Shown in pieces: positions 18,187 through 27,641 of a stretch of 64,000 nucleotides of DNA; position 1 is the stretch's first letter, and every line of letters starts with the position of its first letter. Under the pieces are notes generated by a model. That model was not told the origin of the DNA. It saw only the letters and a list, made by a program, of their open reading frames with translations, and made no database searches. The stretch comes from Akkermansiaceae bacterium UBA1518. GTDB taxonomy: Bacteria; Verrucomicrobiota; Verrucomicrobiia; Verrucomicrobiales; Akkermansiaceae. The position numbers and the translations under genes are program-made. The stretch lies in assembly GCA_002323895.1 (NCBI GenBank), contig DCQM01000007.1, forward strand, positions 13,886-77,885, written 5' to 3'.

Positions 18187-18496
18187 ATCACGGATCAATT
18201 CTGTATTTTTCAGGTGATCCAATCAGGATGCATTTACCCCGCTAGGCGGAGGGCTCATTGGGACAAAAATGAAACACTGATTAAGGTGCCTTAAGAAATC
18301 AGGATAGAGTATTTTTTTTCAAAAAACCGTGGATCGCTTGTGGAACAATGGATCTCGTTTTTCAAAAAAAATATCAAGGGTTTTTGATTTTCTAAAGGGA
18401 GTCTTCGGGACATTTTTTATTTGATCGGTAGATCCTGAGCTAAGAGCAGCTTAACGCCGGTCTAATAAAAGAGAATTTGTTTGAAAGCACACCCCC
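18187..18496 (+). other. dnaA leader region, candidate replication origin or dnaA regulatory DNA
   Basis: This 310-bp gap before dnaA is AT-rich in the middle. Two T-run/C/A-run blocks (centres at 18320 and 18363) lie 43 bp apart. Between them are three TGGA-cored sites at 18330, 18341 and 18349, of which TGTGGAACA differs from the DnaA box TGTGGATAA at two positions. Clusters of imperfect DnaA boxes beside AT-rich DNA next to dnaA are what an origin or a DnaA-autoregulated promoter would show. No perfect box is present inside the gap, so this is tentative. Confidence 0.3.
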
Positions 18497-19981
18497 ATGA
18501 CTAAGGAAACGGAAGGAGGCCAAGAAAATGACAGTGAAAATCACGGCGATCAAAATAATTCCCAAACGTGGGGTTTGGTCAGAGAGAAATTGAGCGAATA
18601 TATTAGCGGCGATGCATTTTCCCGCTGGTTTAAGAACGCCGAATTAGTCGACCCGGAGCAACAGGACGGGCTGGTTGCCGTTCAGTCAGATATGCACCAG
18701 ATTTGGATCGAAACAAACTACATGGACGAATTGCGGGCTGCCTTTGCGGAAGGAGCCGGGATCCACTGCAGTCCACAGATTGTGGTGAAAGGGGACGTTG
18801 GGGCGGATCTGCCAGAAGCGGTTGTAGGAAAGATCCCATTGCAGCAAGAAAATCAAAAGATTGCAGTGCGTGGTGCTCGAGTAAACAATCCGGTAAAGGT
18901 TGTAACTCCAAATTTGGAAGAGAAGACTCAGGCCTTTCAACGGAAGCTAAAACGTCTCGGCATCAATCCGGATTTTGACTTTGAGAGCTTTGTTGTTGGA
19001 GACAACAGTCAGTTTGCTCATGCCGCATGTTCTGCGGTAGCTCATCAGGAGGGGCGTAGTTTTAATCCACTCTTTATTCACGGTCGAGCTGGATTGGGTA
19101 AGACTCACTTGATGTCTGCGGTGGCCCAGCAACTTCTGGCAAATGATCCTAAAGCAAAGATCGTCTTTTTGACTGCCGAACATTTTGCAAATGAGTTCAT
19201 TGAGGCTGTGCGAAAAGGGAATTTAGACACATTTCGAAAGGCTTATCGTCACGTCGATGCAATGCTGATTGATGATATTCAATTCATCGCGGGGAAAGAG
19301 CGCACGCAGGACGAATTTTTTCATACCTTTAACGCGCTTCTTAATTCTCAAACCCAGGTCATTTTAACCTGTGATTGCCCGGCGCCGGAAATCCAGACGC
19401 TCGAACCTCGCCTCATTAGTCGCTTTGAAAGCGGCCTTACAGTGGAGCTTCAGCCTCCGGGCTTCGAGACGCGAGTCGCCATTTTGCGTCGCAAAATGGA
19501 ACAGTGGAAAGTCGAACTTGAGAATAACATTGTTGTTCACATCGCAAATCAAATCAAAAGCAATGTGAGGCGGCTCGAAGGAGCTCTCACAAGAGTTGCC
19601 AGCTACAGCTTTTTATCGCCTGAAAATATGTCGATTGAGAAGGTCGATGAGCTTTTGGGGGATCTAGTGCGCGACGAGAACACCCATCTTGTTACGATTG
19701 AGCAGATCCAAAAGGCGGTTGCCGACTATTATAATCTAAATCTCTCAGATATGAGTAGCCGTCGTCGTCCTGCTAGTATTGCCTTTCCTCGCCAAATCGC
19801 GATGTATTTAGCGCGCAAGCTAACGAAGCTTTCTTTAGTGGATATCGGAGATGGCTTCGGGAAGCGGGATCACGGGACCGTAATCCATGCCTGTAAGAAG
19901 GTGAAATCTGATATTGAGACCGATCCTGAGGTCAGGGGAGCTGTTGAAAAGCTGAACGCATCGTTAGAGCGACAAAATTAG
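18497..19981 (+). CDS. dnaA: Chromosomal replication initiator protein DnaA
   Basis: Binds DnaA boxes at the origin, oligomerises with ATP and opens the duplex. The 494-residue protein shows the N-terminal domain (SEYISGDAFSRWF), a poorly conserved linker, the AAA+ domain with Walker A GRAGLGKTH, Walker B MLIDDIQF, the sensor I and arginine-finger region (EPRLISRFESGL), and the C-terminal box-binding helix-turn-helix with GDGFGKRDHGTVIHACKKV. ATG start at 18497 follows a weak ribosome site. dnaN follows 85 bp downstream on the same strand, the widespread dnaA-dnaN order. Confidence 0.99.
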   Translation: MTKETEGGQENDSENHGDQNNSQTWGLVREKLSEYISGDAFSRWFKNAELVDPEQQDGLVAVQSDMHQIWIETNYMDELRAAFAEGAGIHCSPQIVVKGDVGADLPEAVVGKIPLQQENQKIAVRGARVNNPVKVVTPNLEEKTQAFQRKLKRLGINPDFDFESFVVGDNSQFAHAACSAVAHQEGRSFNPLFIHGRAGLGKTHLMSAVAQQLLANDPKAKIVFLTAEHFANEFIEAVRKGNLDTFRKAYRHVDAMLIDDIQFIAGKERTQDEFFHTFNALLNSQTQVILTCDCPAPEIQTLEPRLISRFESGLTVELQPPGFETRVAILRRKMEQWKVELENNIVVHIANQIKSNVRRLEGALTRVASYSFLSPENMSIEKVDELLGDLVRDENTHLVTIEQIQKAVADYYNLNLSDMSSRRRPASIAFPRQIAMYLARKLTKLSLVDIGDGFGKRDHGTVIHACKKVKSDIETDPEVRGAVEKLNASLERQN

Positions 19982-20066
19982 TTTCTAATTCCTAAGTAAA
20001 TACTTGCCAAGAATTGCAACGAGGGGCATTTTCCACGTATGTGGCCCTGACGGGCGCGTTTGCATT

Positions 20067-21164
20067 ATGAAGTTCAGAATCGCAAAGGAAGCCTTTTTAG
20101 ATGGGTTGCAGCAGGTGCAACATGTGGTTAGCAGTCGAACGACTCTTCCTATTCTCTCTAATGTTTTGATTGAAGCTTCGGAAGAAGGCCTTCGGTTAAC
20201 TACCACGGATTTAGATGTGGGTGTGAGCGGTACCGCCCAAGCCGAAGTTTCTAAGTCTGGCGCTACTACTCTTCCCGTAAAGCGACTTGTGAACATCATC
20301 AGGGAGCTGCCATCTGCTGAGATTGAAGTTTCGGTCGATGGTAAAAACGTAGCTTCTATCAAGAGTGGTCCTAGTTTCTTCAAGATTATTGGGCTTCCCG
20401 ATGGCGAGTTCCCACCACTTGCTGGATTCAGCGAGGCCAAGGAATACAAAATCCCACAAGCTATTTTTAGAAATGCACTTAAGAAAACTTCTTACGCGAT
20501 TTCAACAGATGAAACTCGTTATGTCTTAAACGGGATCTTTTCTTCTTTTAAAGAGGGTAAGTTGACTCTTGTTGCCACTGATGGTCGACGACTTGCAATG
20601 GTTGACCATGAGCTTGAATTTCCGTCAAGCCATGAAACTGATTTCATCATCCCCAGCAAGGCTGTTCAGGAGCTTCAAAGGCTGCTAGGCACTGAAGGTG
20701 ATATGATTCTTAAGCTATCGGATAATCAAGTCTGTTTTGAGATTGGTTCAAGCATCATTGTAAGTAAGCTCATTGAGGGTAATTACCCAAATTACCGTCA
20801 AGTGATCCCTGGCGACTCAAAAGAGCGGTTAACCTTAAGTAGGGAGCAACTTCTTGAGACCACCCGGCGAGTTTCCCTCTTGTCATCCGAAAAATCAAAT
20901 TCAGTAAAACTGACTTTTGGTCCAAATCAAGTCGATGTGATGGCAAATAGTCCGGATATCGGTGAGGCCAATGAGAGCCTTGACGTTAAGTATGAAGGCA
21001 AAGAATTTTCAATCGCCTTCAATCCAGAATTCCTTATGGCCCCATTAAAGAGCCTCGAGGAGGATGAGGTTCATCTCGACCTGATCGATGAGATGAGCCC
21101 GGGGGTGCTGCGCACTGAGGATGCATTTCTCTATGTTCTCATGCCAATGCGAGTAACATCATAG
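20067..21164 (+). CDS. dnaN: DNA polymerase III beta subunit (sliding clamp)
   Basis: The ring clamp that tethers polymerase III to DNA. I start it at ATG 20067 (MKFRIAKEAFLDGLQQV), the typical clamp N-terminus, rather than at the 21-codon upstream extension. The resulting 365 residues fit the family. Visible landmarks include SSRTTLPILSNVLIEA, LRLTTTDLDVG, the second domain YVLNGIFSSFKEGKLTLVATDGRRLA and the C-terminal VLMPMRVTS, where the M-P-M-R end forms the hydrophobic partner pocket. It lies directly after dnaA and ends 28 bp before a convergent gene. Confidence 0.98.
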   Translation: MKFRIAKEAFLDGLQQVQHVVSSRTTLPILSNVLIEASEEGLRLTTTDLDVGVSGTAQAEVSKSGATTLPVKRLVNIIRELPSAEIEVSVDGKNVASIKSGPSFFKIIGLPDGEFPPLAGFSEAKEYKIPQAIFRNALKKTSYAISTDETRYVLNGIFSSFKEGKLTLVATDGRRLAMVDHELEFPSSHETDFIIPSKAVQELQRLLGTEGDMILKLSDNQVCFEIGSSIIVSKLIEGNYPNYRQVIPGDSKERLTLSREQLLETTRRVSLLSSEKSNSVKLTFGPNQVDVMANSPDIGEANESLDVKYEGKEFSIAFNPEFLMAPLKSLEEDEVHLDLIDEMSPGVLRTEDAFLYVLMPMRVTS

Positions 21165-21187
21165 GATCTCTAAATTTAGAAGAGATC
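21165..21187 (+). terminator. Hairpin between convergent dnaN and the coiled-coil gene
   Basis: GATCTCT (21165-21171) pairs with AGAGATC (21181-21187) across nine bases, and an internal 12-base palindrome TCTAAATTTAGA overlaps it. It sits right after the dnaN stop and before the convergent stop at 21192. No T-run follows, so termination strength is doubtful. Confidence 0.35.
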
Positions 21188-21191
21188 TCGC

Positions 21192-22067
21192 TTATCCTCC
21201 AAGCCTGTCCACGAGTTTTTGATTGAGGTCAATGGATTGTCGTAGCAGTCGCGTTTGCTCCTGAATCCCTTTGTGATCTTGGCAAGCTTCGCTGCAGTCG
21301 ATACGCATGAAGTTTATGTTTAGAAATCTTCCAACCTCATGGAATAGAATTGCTTGTTCTTCTTGAATAAGACCCAAATCTGCTCGGTGCTTCGTTATAT
21401 CGCGGTTTGCTTGGCTAATAAGAGAGAAAACCTCGGATGCTCCGTTCATGGAATCAGATGCTAGGTCTATTTTCTTTTGGATTCTATTTAGTTGATCTTT
21501 TTGCTGATCTAATTGCGTATCGATGAGGTCCAACCTACTTTTATCGGCCGCAAAAAAATTCCGAAGAGCCGCAAGTTCATTCCGAGCTTTTTGAATCTCT
21601 GGACTTCTATGAGCATCGTCTTCCTCTTGAAGGACTTTGACCTTCATCTTTAGAGCCGAATGTCTCTTCTTGGTTCCACCGGCCTCAGCGATGATAAGAT
21701 CTCGATTGTTATTGAGTTCTTCAATCGACTCAAAAACTGTTGTACGCTCACCGAATAGGGCCTCGCCTAATTCTGTTGAGCGGTCAACTTCTGAAGCCCG
21801 CTGCTTTTGAGCTAATGCCAAAATCTTTTCGGCATCTTTGATCTGAGACAGAATGCTTTTCGCTGCAAGCTTAAGTCTTCGGAGGCTCCAATACTGGACT
21901 GAGAGCTCCTCGATATGTTCAATCTTTTCCCAACAGTATGCGCCTAGGATTTCTTCACCATCTTGCATTAAGTGTGTTTCAAAAGCAGCATCAGTCATTC
22001 GTTTGCTTTTTCGCCTCACTCCAAAGTGCTGAAGAAACGATGCGATGAGATAACGGCCTAAGGTCAT
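21192..22067 (-). CDS. Coiled-coil protein of unknown function downstream of acs
   Basis: 291 residues, no signal peptide or membrane helix. Residues about 60-230 are almost entirely charged heptad-like helix (LKLAAKSILSQIKDAEKIL, LNRIQKKIDLASDSMNG), so a long coiled coil is likely. The C-terminal part has a short Cys-containing motif (RIDCSEACQDHKGIQEQTRL). I recognise no named family. It begins 15 bp after the acs stop on the same strand, so it is probably co-transcribed with acs, but a functional tie to acetate metabolism is not evident. Confidence 0.75.
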   Translation of the reverse strand: MTLGRYLIASFLQHFGVRRKSKRMTDAAFETHLMQDGEEILGAYCWEKIEHIEELSVQYWSLRRLKLAAKSILSQIKDAEKILALAQKQRASEVDRSTELGEALFGERTTVFESIEELNNNRDLIIAEAGGTKKRHSALKMKVKVLQEEDDAHRSPEIQKARNELAALRNFFAADKSRLDLIDTQLDQQKDQLNRIQKKIDLASDSMNGASEVFSLISQANRDITKHRADLGLIQEEQAILFHEVGRFLNINFMRIDCSEACQDHKGIQEQTRLLRQSIDLNQKLVDRLGG

Positions 22068-22082
22068 TCGGAGAGTTGATTA

Positions 22083-24041
22083 CTACTTTTTAAGCTGAGC
22101 TTGAAGATCTTTTATAACCTGATGATCTTCAAGGGTTGTAATATTCCCCGAGACTTCGCCGGTCGCAACTAATTCCTTTAGGAGTCTTCTCATAATTTTT
22201 CCTGAGCGTGTTTTGGGAAGTGCGGGGGCGAAATAAATTTCATCGGGCTTAGCGATAGCCCCGATGACTTTTCCAACATGGTTTCTAAGTTCCTTCGCAA
22301 GAGAGTCAGAGGTTTTCGAATCACCTTTGACTGTTACAAATGCCACAACTCCCTGTCCCTTAATCTCGTGAGGTCGCCCAACGACAGCTGCTTCAGCAAC
22401 TATTTTATGAGCAACAAGGGCGCTTTCGACTTCGGCTGTTCCAAGGCGATGTCCAGATACGTTGAGCACATCGTCTAGGCGTCCTACTATCCAGAAGTTG
22501 CCCTCTTTGTCGGTTCGGGCCCCATCACCAGCGGTATACATACCCAAGTAATCATTCCAGTAGGTGTCTCTGTAGCGTTTTTTATCACCATAAATGGTTC
22601 GAAGCATGGATGGCCACGGCTTACGAATCACTAATTTTCCTCCTTCATTGGACCCGCATTCTTGTCCAGTTTCGTCTAAAATAGAGGCGTCAACACCGAA
22701 AAATGGAAGGGTTGCCGTACCGGGCTTTGTTGGAGTGCAACCAGGAAGGGGGGAGATCATAATTGCACCAGTTTCGGTCTGCCACCAAGTGTCTACAATG
22801 GGACATTTGCTGCCGCCAATTGTTTCGTGATACCACATCCAAGCTTCTGGATTGATTGGCTCTCCTACGGTTCCAAGCAGTCGGAGCGAGGAAAGGTCAC
22901 GGGATTCTGGGAAATGATTTCCAGCCTTGATGAAGGCACGGATTGCCGTCGGAGCGGTATAGAAAATGCTGACGCTGTATTTTTCAACGATGTCCCAGAA
23001 ACGTCCAAAATCGGGGTGATTTGGCGCCCCTTCATACATGACTTGAGTCACACCATTGGCGAGTGGGCCATAAGTAATATAAGAATGCCCCGTGATCCAT
23101 CCGACATCAGCAGTGCACCAGTAGACATCGTCTTCCTGCATATCAAAAATGTATTTGCAGGTGGTGTAGGTTCCGGTGAGGTAGCCTCCTGTTGTGTGGA
23201 GTATTCCTTTTGGTTTTCCCGTTGAGCCGGAGGTGTAAAGAATGAACAGTGGGTGCTCGCTGTCGAAAGCCTTTGCTTCGTGGGTTGAGGTCACCTTGGC
23301 GGCTTCCTCATGCCACCAAAAATCGCGGTCCCGTCTCATCTTTACTGGCGCCTCTTCTTTGCCAATTCTTTGGTGAACGATGACCGTTTCAACTTCTTTA
23401 TACTTTTTAAGTGCGTCATCGACATTCTTCTTAAGGTGGACAACTCCGCCTCGCCGGTAACCTCCGTCGCTCGTAATGATGGCTTTGGCTTTACAGTCTT
23501 CAAGGCGATCTACAATCGAGTCTGCTGAAAATCCTCCAAAAATGACGGAGTGAACAGCTCCTATTCGCGCGCAGGCGAGCATCGCAATGACAGCTTCCGG
23601 AGTCATCGGCATATAGATCATGACACGGTCTTTTGGCTTGATTCCTTTTGCGAGAAGCACATTAGAAAAATTGCAAATCTCACGGTGAAGCTGACGATAG
23701 GTAAGGGTGCGATTTTCGCCTGGTTCACCCTCCCAGATAATAGCGGCTTTATTGGCACGGCCGTTCGTGAGATGTTGATCAACGCAGCTTTCACAGACAT
23801 TGAGTTTGCCTCCCACAAACCATTTTGCGTAAGGAGCTTTCCAGTCGAGAGCCTTAGTCCATTTTTTCTGCCAGACGAGCTCTTTTGCTTCGCGCGCCCA
23901 GAAGACGCCGGGTTTGTCTATAGACTCCCGATACATGCGCTTGTATTGCGCCATGCTCTTGATACGGGCTTTTTTTGAAAACTCCTTGGATGGTTTGAAG
24001 ACGCGGTCTTCGCTGAGGTGGCTTTCGATGTTCTTGCTCAT
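22083..24041 (-). CDS. acs: Acetyl-CoA synthetase
   Basis: Activates acetate to acetyl-AMP and then acetyl-CoA in the cytoplasm. I start it at ATG 24041 ([18 protein letters not shown]), giving 652 residues, the normal Acs length; a 43-codon upstream extension in the open frame looks non-coding. Landmarks are the P-loop [28 protein letters not shown], the [10 protein letters not shown] motif of acetate-specific enzymes, [16 protein letters not shown] and the C-terminal acetylation-site motif [12 protein letters not shown] whose Lys is modified in regulated homologues. The coiled-coil gene follows after 41 bases of stop-to-start overlap-free sequence (15 bp). Confidence 0.97.
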   Translation of the reverse strand: MSKNIESHLSEDRVFKPSKEFSKKARIKSMAQYKRMYRESIDKPGVFWAREAKELVWQKKWTKALDWKAPYAKWFVGGKLNVCESCVDQHLTNGRANKAAIIWEGEPGENRTLTYRQLHREICNFSNVLLAKGIKPKDRVMIYMPMTPEAVIAMLACARIGAVHSVIFGGFSADSIVDRLEDCKAKAIITSDGGYRRGGVVHLKKNVDDALKKYKEVETVIVHQRIGKEEAPVKMRRDRDFWWHEEAAKVTSTHEAKAFDSEHPLFILYTSGSTGKPKGILHTTGGYLTGTYTTCKYIFDMQEDDVYWCTADVGWITGHSYITYGPLANGVTQVMYEGAPNHPDFGRFWDIVEKYSVSIFYTAPTAIRAFIKAGNHFPESRDLSSLRLLGTVGEPINPEAWMWYHETIGGSKCPIVDTWWQTETGAIMISPLPGCTPTKPGTATLPFFGVDASILDETGQECGSNEGGKLVIRKPWPSMLRTIYGDKKRYRDTYWNDYLGMYTAGDGARTDKEGNFWIVGRLDDVLNVSGHRLGTAEVESALVAHKIVAEAAVVGRPHEIKGQGVVAFVTVKGDSKTSDSLAKELRNHVGKVIGAIAKPDEIYFAPALPKTRSGKIMRRLLKELVATGEVSGNITTLEDHQVIKDLQAQLKK

Positions 24042-24123
24042 TACGATCTTGAAGTAACAAATTCGTGGCCCAATCGACAATGACTGATTAAGCTGATTGT
24101 TAGGGAAATTTCGTCCGCTCGTG

Positions 24124-24858
24124 CTATTTTCTAGATCCTCGCTTCTTGTCGGAAAGAGCCATGAGTGCATCTTGCTCGGACTTTCCCAAAACGCGCCATT
24201 TTCCGGGCTTCAAGGTGTCGAGCGTTAGTTCGCCGATCTTGAGCCTAACGAGACGTTTCACTCGATGTCCGACAGCTTGAATCATGTAGCGAATTTGACG
24301 TTTCAGTCCGGTATTGAGAACCATTTCGAGTCGACGCGATGAGATTCGCTTTACTGATACGGCGCGCGCTTTGCCGACCTCTGTGAAAACACCTTTTTCA
24401 AGCTGATTGAGGATGGAGTTTTCGAAGGCGTTTTCGGTTGTTACTTGATAAAGTTTCTCAATTTTATGACTTGGGTGAGTGAGGGCTTGGGTGAGTTCGC
24501 CATCATTGCTTAGAATCAACAGGCCTTCAGAATCAAGATCAAGGCGACCGACGTGGGGGAGATGATGGAGACGTGGAGGAAGCAATTCGTAAATCGTTGC
24601 TCGATTATTTTCGTCGCTTCGAGTGCAAACTAGCCCGGCTGGTTTGTGTAAAACGATTGATTGGATCTCCAAAGGCTCAATCCTGCGCCCGTTGACTTTA
24701 ATGAAATCTTCGGGTTGAACTCGGTAGCCTGGGGACAAGCAGGTTTCGCCATTGATGACTACTTCGCCTTGTTGGACCATGGCGTCGCATGCCCTGCGTG
24801 AGCCTATACCCGCTGAAGCGAGGTATTTATTTAGTCGGATTCCTTGGGGTTGGTTCAT
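24124..24858 (-). CDS. Pseudouridine synthase of the RsuA/RluB/RluE/RluF family
   Basis: Converts specific uridines in rRNA to pseudouridine. The 244 residues contain an N-terminal S4 RNA-binding domain ([19 protein letters not shown] with VINGETC) and a catalytic domain with the signature [17 protein letters not shown], whose Asp attacks the base. [21 protein letters not shown] is the family's C-terminal motif. RluB (23S) and RsuA (16S) cannot be separated here; the arrangement S4-GRLDxxSEGL fits RluB slightly better. ATG start at 24858, 72 bp downstream of the small basic protein gene on the same strand. Confidence 0.93.
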   Translation of the reverse strand: MNQPQGIRLNKYLASAGIGSRRACDAMVQQGEVVINGETCLSPGYRVQPEDFIKVNGRRIEPLEIQSIVLHKPAGLVCTRSDENNRATIYELLPPRLHHLPHVGRLDLDSEGLLILSNDGELTQALTHPSHKIEKLYQVTTENAFENSILNQLEKGVFTEVGKARAVSVKRISSRRLEMVLNTGLKRQIRYMIQAVGHRVKRLVRLKIGELTLDTLKPGKWRVLGKSEQDALMALSDKKRGSRK

Positions 24859-24930
24859 GGCAAGAAAAAGGGCGGAACCAAGAAATGGCCCCGCCAGGAT
24901 TTAGATTGGTTCACCCGCGGTGGGTGGGAT

Positions 24931-25086
24931 TTATCCTTCGGCCTTAGTCTTTGGGAGACCGATAGCGCTTTGTCCTTCTTTCCAGTCGCCACGCTCTTTC
25001 ATAAGCTTGACGCGCTCAAAGCGCTTCATGACTGAGCGTTTACCGGTTGCGCCGCCTTTGCGTTTAAGGGAGTTGTGCTTGGACAT
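24931..25086 (-). CDS. Small basic protein of the Chlamydiae/Verrucomicrobia family
   Basis: A 51-residue, strongly basic protein (MSKHNSLKRKGGATGKRSVM at the start, then KRFERVKLMKERGDW and GLPKTK) read from ATG 25086 to TAA at 24933-24931. The pattern K-R-S-V-(M/L)-K-R-(F/Y)-E-R and a GLPK end matches the small basic protein family recognised in Chlamydiae and Verrucomicrobiae (TIGR04137). Function is unknown; the charge suggests RNA or ribosome binding. It lies just upstream of the rRNA pseudouridine synthase gene on the same strand, in keeping with an RNA role. It is one of the best taxonomic markers in the window. Confidence 0.85.
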   Translation of the reverse strand: MSKHNSLKRKGGATGKRSVMKRFERVKLMKERGDWKEGQSAIGLPKTKAEG

Positions 25087-25281
25087 AAATTCTGGATTTG
25101 GGTTTCCGAGGCGGAAGCTAGGAGTCGGTCAACGCTTTGGCAAGGATGAACTTTGCCTTAATTGCTGGTTTTTAGGGAAATTACCGCAAGTCGCCGAAAA
25201 GTCAGCCCACTTTAGTAAATGACCCTTTTGTCATGCTATCCGTGAAGAATCGCGGCCCCGAAGCTGTTCTTGCGGGTCTGC

Positions 25282-26676
25282 TTAAATTTCGGGGAGGCTG
25301 GCAGCAGCGATGGCTTGTCCATGACGCTTCATCTTTTCATCAGGTGTGCTCAGGGAAATCTTTTTTCCTAGTTCGGGGAACTCGTCACGGAGCACTTCCT
25401 TAGCTTTTGAAATAATGAGTTCACCACCTTTTCCGGTCAAGACGCGCCCCAACAAGAGCATATGCTTGATGTCGTAAAATCTCGCGAATTGAGGAATCGC
25501 GTAGCCTAAATAAGTCCCAATCGTTCGGTAAATTGCAGCTGCTTTATCGTCGCCAGCCTCCATCGCTTCTTGAACTAGGATCAACTTTTCAGGTTTTCCA
25601 AGAGCTGGATCGATTTTAAGTCCGGCTGGTTCGATGAGTCTGGAAACGGCTTGCTGGCTGAAATAATTAACGGCGCAACCGAGATCACCGGACCATTCGT
25701 CTCGGGCGGCGTTTTCGCTAAAATCGATGGGCACGAAGGCGAGTTCGGAAATCCAAGGGGTAATTCGGGAATTGTTATCAGCGTATCCGGCGGCTGCACT
25801 CGTTCCCATTGCAAGGCCTAGGACACATCCGTCATTCAGCGACATTGCGCCAGCGAGGGCCGTAACGTCTCCGTCATTCACGACTCGGATCGGAACATTC
25901 CATTCTTCGGCGATATCAAAGAAAATGTTCTCAACATGTTCACTGAAAAGCTCATCGGGCACGCCCCGGAAAAGTGAGGCAGCGCGAACCTTGCTATCGA
26001 CATAGACTCCGGCAGCTGATCCGCCAATAGCGTCGACTGTTGGAAGATGCGCAGCAGCGAGCCGGATACTATCTATGATCCCCTCTCGATGGTATGCGGG
26101 GTCGCTTTCAAAGTAAGGATCCCAGGTGACCTCTTCAGAAAAGACAACTTCGCCATCGATAACCGCCGCACATTTGCGATCAGATCCACCGAGATCGAAG
26201 CCAATTCGATTTCCTTTTAGTCCGATTTGGCTCTCAGATTTCTCAGTGACCCGAGGGATAGGGAATGATTCAGTTGATACTGATGAAAAAGTCAAAGTGT
26301 CGCCAAAAAAACGATTTGAGTAATCAACGTCAAAGTCACGTTTGCCCCCTTTGCAATACTGATCCGAGAGAGCTTGAGCTAGAGAAGGGGCGTCTTCGAG
26401 AACAATCTGTGTCCCGCCGCAGCTCCAGAGGAGAAATTTTACAACACGTTCAATGAGTCGGAAGTTAAGGGTGGCGGATTCTTCGTCCTCGTTCGTTAAG
26501 ATCCGCTCGGTGTGGACCGTTCCTGTTCCGTCAGGGCGATGTATCGCAATTCTGATCTCGCGACTATTCTCTACGGAACATTTGTCCCTAAAAGCCTGGT
26601 TCCAAAGCGAGGCGGGCATAAAACCAGGATCAAGTTCAGGAATATGCTTTAGGGCGGGAACCGTAAGATTAAACAT
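25282..26676 (-). CDS. ROK-family protein with an extra N-terminal domain
   Basis: 464 residues. The C-terminal two thirds is an actin-fold ROK domain: phosphate-1 motif IGFDLGGSDRKCAAVIDG near residue 155, IGGSAAGVYVD, RVVNDGDVTALAGA with the catalytic Asp, and LGLAMGTSAAAG as the adenosine or phosphate-2 region. The first 150 residues, with acidic beta-rich sequence, are not usual in ROK kinases, and the usual zinc site (H-x-n-C-x-C-G-x-x-G-C) is reduced to DLGCAVNYFS. The substrate may be a hexose, but activity is uncertain given the missing zinc ligands. ATG start at 26676; the gene stands alone. Confidence 0.8.
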   Translation of the reverse strand: MFNLTVPALKHIPELDPGFMPASLWNQAFRDKCSVENSREIRIAIHRPDGTGTVHTERILTNEDEESATLNFRLIERVVKFLLWSCGGTQIVLEDAPSLAQALSDQYCKGGKRDFDVDYSNRFFGDTLTFSSVSTESFPIPRVTEKSESQIGLKGNRIGFDLGGSDRKCAAVIDGEVVFSEEVTWDPYFESDPAYHREGIIDSIRLAAAHLPTVDAIGGSAAGVYVDSKVRAASLFRGVPDELFSEHVENIFFDIAEEWNVPIRVVNDGDVTALAGAMSLNDGCVLGLAMGTSAAAGYADNNSRITPWISELAFVPIDFSENAARDEWSGDLGCAVNYFSQQAVSRLIEPAGLKIDPALGKPEKLILVQEAMEAGDDKAAAIYRTIGTYLGYAIPQFARFYDIKHMLLLGRVLTGKGGELIISKAKEVLRDEFPELGKKISLSTPDEKMKRHGQAIAAASLPEI

Positions 26677-26840
26677 TAGAATTAAGGTGTAGCGGTTAGG
26701 TAATGAGCGACTTTTGGAGGCTTTACAAAAGTTATCAATAAGGATTTTGAGGAATTTGTTGTTTTTGGGTTGGGTTCAGCGAAAACGACTCTTTTAAATT
26801 TGGGTGGGAGAGACTGGTTTGAAGGAGCGTAAAAGCAAAA

Positions 26841-27641
26841 ATGAGGATTTTCTTTATTTTGACTCTTATTTTACCAAGCTTGCTCGCTGAGGAACTCCGA
26901 TTGGTTGCCTACAATATCCATCATGGCGAAGGAATGGATGGAAAGTTGGACTTGGAGCGAATTGCAAAAGTAATTGCAGTGGAGAAGCCGGATCTCGTGG
27001 CGCTTCAGGAAGTTGATAAAGGATGTAAGCGCAGTGGCGGAGTCGATCAAGCCGCAGAGTTGGCCAAATTACTTAAAATGGAGCATCGGTTTGGTAAATT
27101 TATGGATTACCAAGGTGGGGAATATGGCATGGGAGTACTTTCGAGATTGCCCATTAAGGAGACGATTGTTCACAAGCTCCCCAAAGGTGCTGAGCCGCGG
27201 ATTGCCCTCGAGGTGGTGGTGAACTCACCGAAGTGGCCTGGAAAATTTTCCTTCATAAGTATTCACAATGATTGGATTAAAGAACCCCTCCGTGTGAAAC
27301 AAATTCAGGTTCTTAAGGAAGGCCTTGAGAATCGTAAGCATCCGGTGATTCTTGCCGGTGATTTTAATGCTAAACCAAATAGCGATTCACTCATGGAGCT
27401 AGAAGAAAACGGATGGAAAATGCTCCGTGAAGGTCGGAAGAAAACTTGGTCGGCTTCGAAGCCGAAAGTTGAGATTGATTTCTTTTTTGCCAAAGGTCTC
27501 CCGGCTTTTCAATTTAAGGACACCGTTATTGCGGAGAAGGTTGCTTCGGATCACTGTCCAATCGCGGTTGTGATTACCGCAAATGAAGAGAGAAATGCTA
27601 AGCCAGAATCGGCCTTACCACTTGACCATGGACATCAGTAA
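26841..27641 (+). CDS. Secreted endonuclease/exonuclease/phosphatase-family hydrolase
   Basis: A 266-residue protein with a short signal (MRIFFILTLILPSLLAEE). The EEP fold is shown by LVAYNIHHG (Asn/His of the metal site), VALQEVD (metal-binding Glu), ILAGDFNAKP (catalytic D-x-N), EIDFFF and ASDHCPIAVV (catalytic Asp-His pair). Substrates in this superfamily range from nucleic acids to inositol phosphates and sphingomyelin; none can be chosen here. An AAGGAG ribosome site lies about 12 bp before the ATG. Its last 44 bases overlap the end of the convergent DUF1501 gene. Confidence 0.9.
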   Translation: MRIFFILTLILPSLLAEELRLVAYNIHHGEGMDGKLDLERIAKVIAVEKPDLVALQEVDKGCKRSGGVDQAAELAKLLKMEHRFGKFMDYQGGEYGMGVLSRLPIKETIVHKLPKGAEPRIALEVVVNSPKWPGKFSFISIHNDWIKEPLRVKQIQVLKEGLENRKHPVILAGDFNAKPNSDSLMELEENGWKMLREGRKKTWSASKPKVEIDFFFAKGLPAFQFKDTVIAEKVASDHCPIAVVITANEERNAKPESALPLDHGHQ

